DNA of 27,305 nt, taken from positions 1-27,305 of the forward strand of contig JAHISE010000111.1 in NCBI GenBank assembly GCA_018818235.1, in the 5' to 3' direction. The notes under the pieces were generated by a model that had not been told where the DNA came from, ran no database searches, and worked only from the letters and a program-made list of their open reading frames with translations. The position numbers and the translations under genes were made by a program. Below are positions 25,501 through 27,305 of the stretch, one piece after another; position 1 is the first letter of the stretch, and each line of letters starts with the position of its first letter. Origin of the DNA: Patescibacteria group bacterium. Its GTDB lineage: Bacteria; Patescibacteriota; Gracilibacteria; Peribacterales; Peribacteraceae.

Positions 25501-27101
25501 TAATAAGGAAAAATCCTGATGAATATCTGCTTCTTGAATCCGGAACTACGATTATTGCTGAAGGGAATGTTGATATTGAAAGGGGGGCATTACGCGATGA
25601 ATCAATTGATGTTTATGGAAATATGAATATGGGACCTGCGGCAGGGACAGGCTCAACATCATTTGAATTTAAAGGCACCAGACCACAGACAATATCTTTG
25701 GAACATCCAACAAGATTCAGAGGTAATATTACAGTCAATAAAACAGGTGATAAATATTTACGATTGGAATCCGATATAAATATGACAAGAAAGACTCAGA
25801 GTATAAAAGTTAAATCCGGTGGATTGGATTTGAATATGCATGACATAGAATTTGTACCAAAAGCCGGATTAATTGTGTATAAAAATGGAATACTGTTGTT
25901 TCGCGGACGGGAGAAACATCCGGTACCAACACTATATAAAGAATCCACTGTTCATTATATATTGGAGAGGGGTCCCGAAGTATTGGATGATGTGAATTAT
26001 TACAATTTGATATTGGATTCAACCAGACCACTTACGTTCAAACCTTCTGATAAAGGATTAACTGTGTTTCGTGATTTAACACTCAGAGGTGGAACATTGG
26101 AGGCAGATAAGAATCAAACTATAAATATAGAAGGATCATGGCTAAAAAGAGGTGGTAATTTTACTCCCGGGAATGGAACTGTAATATTTAGTGGCGAGGC
26201 CAATGTAATGGAAGGAGAGAATATGTTCTTCAATCTTACAAAACAGAAGGGAAATAGTGTTTTGGTTATGGAAGCTGGTGCCAAACAAAGAGTGAGTGGT
26301 ACTCTTATATTGGAGGGGAGTGGATGTGATCTCTTGCAGATTCGACCTATCCAACGCGGAGAAACAATGAAACTTGAAGTATTTGGAAGCAAAAATATAT
26401 CATCGGCAGACATTCGAGGTGTTATTTATGAAGGAAAAGTTGATCTTGAATGCAGTAATGAATGTATTGATCATGGAAACAATGAAAATATTGAATTCAC
26501 ATCACAGCAATGCAGTATAAATAGCAGTTATTGCGGCGATAACAAGGTTGATAATGATGAAAAATGTGATGATGGTAATAATGTTTCAGGCGATGGATGC
26601 AGTGGTTTATGCATTGTTGAAGAAGGTTTTGGATGCAAAGGAGACCCCAGTGTTTGTTCAGCAAAGTGTGGTGATAAGCTTATCAGAGGGGACGAGACTT
26701 GTGATGACGGCAAAAAAGATGATAAGACTATAAGCGGTGATGGCTGTTCAAAAACATGCAAAATTGAAAAGGGTTACGCTTGTAGTGGTGAGCCAAGTAA
26801 ATGTTTGACTATTTGCGGAGATGGCTTGGTAAATGGGGATGAAGAATGCGATGACAAAAATACAAAAGGCGGAGATGGATGTTCTCAATTTTGTATAAAA
26901 GAATACGGTTACAGTTGTAATGATAAGGAACCTTCGTTTTGTAAGGTAATTTGTGGCAATGGCAAAAAGGGTAAAGGAGAATTCTGTGATGATGGTAATT
27001 CAAAGAATAATGATGGATGTTCCAAATATTGCACAATAGAAATGGGATTTAATTGTGAGGAGAAGGTTGAGGGTGGGGTGAGTGTTTGTGAGGGGAGGTA
27101 G
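22575..27101 (+). CDS. Giant secreted beta-repeat protein with GLUG and DUF4215 repeats (1508 aa)
   Basis: It starts at the ATGA overlap with the preceding gene. Residues 1-30 are a weak signal or anchor. About 75-145 is a Cys-rich patch. About 150-356 has GLUG-type repeats (VGGLIG, VGGMVG). About 442-510 is a carboxypeptidase-regulatory-like beta-sandwich (VKDVTIAISVNGEP). About 536-1290 is a long array of beta-strand units with GG.F....G.V.F.G, as in pectin-lyase-like or autotransporter-type solenoids. About 1319-1508 has four DUF4215 units. Unlike its two neighbours it has no C-terminal membrane helix and ends right after the last Cys unit (VSVCEGR). It may therefore be released or held by the 820-aa anchored partner through DUF4215 contacts; that is inference. 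The last 13 codons are G-ended. A palindrome element follows within eight bases. Confidence 0.85.
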   Translation: MNKLYVAVGSLVITTIVMSHNSYDSLTAALLGAGTTINPYRIENCMDLQSMRQDPKAHYLLTKDIECNESVRWNTSSCLDNKTAETCSMQKDKCFWNKKYTCKGEMYDGCAYGKFDCLEWCDGSDWIGEDTCEDMYGFVPIGTKDNPFSGSLDGSGYTISNLDSYWPDTNNVGLFGVVNGGTIKNLRYIRSKISGQSYVGGMVGLFKGGIIENVISEFGVIEGDNRVGGLIGGVVLEGISADVSKIASYNCTVDGRTFVGGLVGENRDGIISESATSECNVSGSYDVGGLIGVNVGGEINNTYSNAKIGTGTRVGGSLGVNAGNGEVINAVSFGPVNCEFCDFNKTGGLIAYNESGSIVKSSYYNGDDNNKNDSGYGEAKTLNELSESGTYVAWDWDSVWGKDEGGNPFLVGLSRSSTALSDIDSEHASAESEENINIGETIIGMVYKIVNNKSEPVKDVTIAISVNGEPIKVRGESDEEGKFSIEGVNSSSGDLVTVFIERDNNQAATIAKKTDENLPSIDLYYNQLRINGSQPQMIFSNEISRLEYTGEYVHPDLESLFISKDKEILVREGKTLYVESGATFRLTNNLEVGNLELEGMILQKGYDLTVIDKFIQKGGIYDAGAGITLVKGDFVMDGGDFNGDKGLVEFAGDLVGMFRLNGGKFVSPSMLIVSTDWIQNGGEFIHNESTVVFAGTSHNIDVNESETFFNVVIDKKDNSGLRIIKDDKIKVLNDLTLIDGILEGGKIEAEGAVVHKSFFDGGDTIMEIKGDRNRSVVFSVGGRLPQVIFNAKSATARVEVMHTDDDDNEEDDVLIFDKPFNLINGNININEGDVWFNSDVDMEGGYIKMQGGSIVSAAPFRFYDGKITANYGAITFNSPLLLSGGEILLLDAELSVNNDTLIKNGKFRGGNGNVAFNGNLIMTGGTLIAPSGLMTVRGNMSLLKDKASFDNNGGTVSFEGMTRTIDMDGAKFGNLIIRKNPDEYLLLESGTTIIAEGNVDIERGALRDESIDVYGNMNMGPAAGTGSTSFEFKGTRPQTISLEHPTRFRGNITVNKTGDKYLRLESDINMTRKTQSIKVKSGGLDLNMHDIEFVPKAGLIVYKNGILLFRGREKHPVPTLYKESTVHYILERGPEVLDDVNYYNLILDSTRPLTFKPSDKGLTVFRDLTLRGGTLEADKNQTINIEGSWLKRGGNFTPGNGTVIFSGEANVMEGENMFFNLTKQKGNSVLVMEAGAKQRVSGTLILEGSGCDLLQIRPIQRGETMKLEVFGSKNISSADIRGVIYEGKVDLECSNECIDHGNNENIEFTSQQCSINSSYCGDNKVDNDEKCDDGNNVSGDGCSGLCIVEEGFGCKGDPSVCSAKCGDKLIRGDETCDDGKKDDKTISGDGCSKTCKIEKGYACSGEPSKCLTICGDGLVNGDEECDDKNTKGGDGCSQFCIKEYGYSCNDKEPSFCKVICGNGKKGKGEFCDDGNSKNNDGCSKYCTIEMGFNCEEKVEGGVSVCEGR

Positions 27102-27108
27102 GCCTTGG

Positions 27109-27305
27109 GGAATGGAAAATGGAAAGTGGAAAGTGGAAAATACTAAACCACGTTACACATGTGTGACCGTGGTAAAGCACGTCGCACGTGAGCCATGTCG
27201 TACACGTGCGACATGGTGTGCGACAGTGCTAAAACACGGCATTCGCGAATGCCGGTGCTAAAGTGACTCCAAGCTTTGGGTCTTAAATGAATTCCTAATT
27301 TTCCA
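27109..27305. repeat. GGAAAGT-heptad arm and TAAA-linked hairpin array, long copy (runs off the window)
   Basis: The heptad arm is 27109-27141. The array then reads TAAA (27144), hairpin CCACG..CGTGG (27148-27172), TAAA, hairpin GCAC..GTGC (27177-27229), TAAA, a third hairpin around the perfect 18-nt palindrome 27237-27254, TAAA (27259-27262). The GCAC hairpin has an extra palindrome at its centre (CCATGTCG..CGACATGG) that the short copy at 15644-15705 lacks. The last bases (ATTTTCCA) look like the start of the opposite heptad arm. Confidence 0.8.

Overview
The window looks like a piece of chromosome from a low-GC bacterium of the Candidate Phyla Radiation (Patescibacteria). A Peregrinibacteria- or Peribacteria-like lineage is my best guess, with moderate to low confidence. 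The reasons are a compact set of central-carbon enzymes, short or leaderless 5' ends with few Shine-Dalgarno sites, several small coiled-coil proteins, surface proteins built from DUF4215 Cys-rich repeats, and a phage-fibre-like surface protein. UGA is used as a normal stop (for example rsmH and the 219-aa gene), so this is not a code-25 lineage.

Layout. 1-1787 (minus) is the 5' part of a long open reading frame that leaves the window on the left. It joins a transposase-type helix-turn-helix, a repeat-encoded linker, a membrane segment and a tail-fibre-like stalk. 1944-2529 holds a small hypothetical gene, tRNA-Ser(UGA) and an inverted-repeat element. 2557-5755 (minus) has a transketolase flanked by two related small coiled-coil genes. 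6051-6704 is a C39-like lipoprotein. 6828-9414 (plus) has transaldolase and 6-phosphogluconate dehydrogenase with a four-helix-bundle cassette between them. A second, inverted cassette lies at 9434-9923. 9979-13140 has a P-type cation ATPase and an unknown gene. 13141-13451 is a hairpin cluster running into tRNA-Ser(GCU). 13554-16105 has an L,D-transpeptidase, rsmH and an ftsL-like gene, the last two separated by a large nested palindrome element. 16310-27101 has three giant DUF4215/beta-repeat surface proteins and pyruvate kinase. The right edge is another palindrome array.

How the genes work together. Transketolase, transaldolase and 6-phosphogluconate dehydrogenase form most of a pentose-phosphate module, with pyruvate kinase as a lower-glycolysis partner. 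RsmH and the FtsL-like protein are the start of a division/cell-wall cluster, next to a cross-linking enzyme. The DUF4215 proteins and the fibre protein probably cover the cell surface.

The most unusual content is the repeat system. Short tandem repeats of about 7 nt, with many different sequences, occur as inverted pairs. Two pairs bracket a four-helix-bundle (S23/IVS-type) gene, others are empty, and some lie in frame inside transketolase and the fibre protein. On top of this there is a hairpin family with a conserved TCG/CTA mismatched core, a TAAA-linked palindrome array present twice in opposite orientation, and a sudden switch to G-ending codons at the 3' ends of seven genes. All of this was read by eye; no database search was possible.
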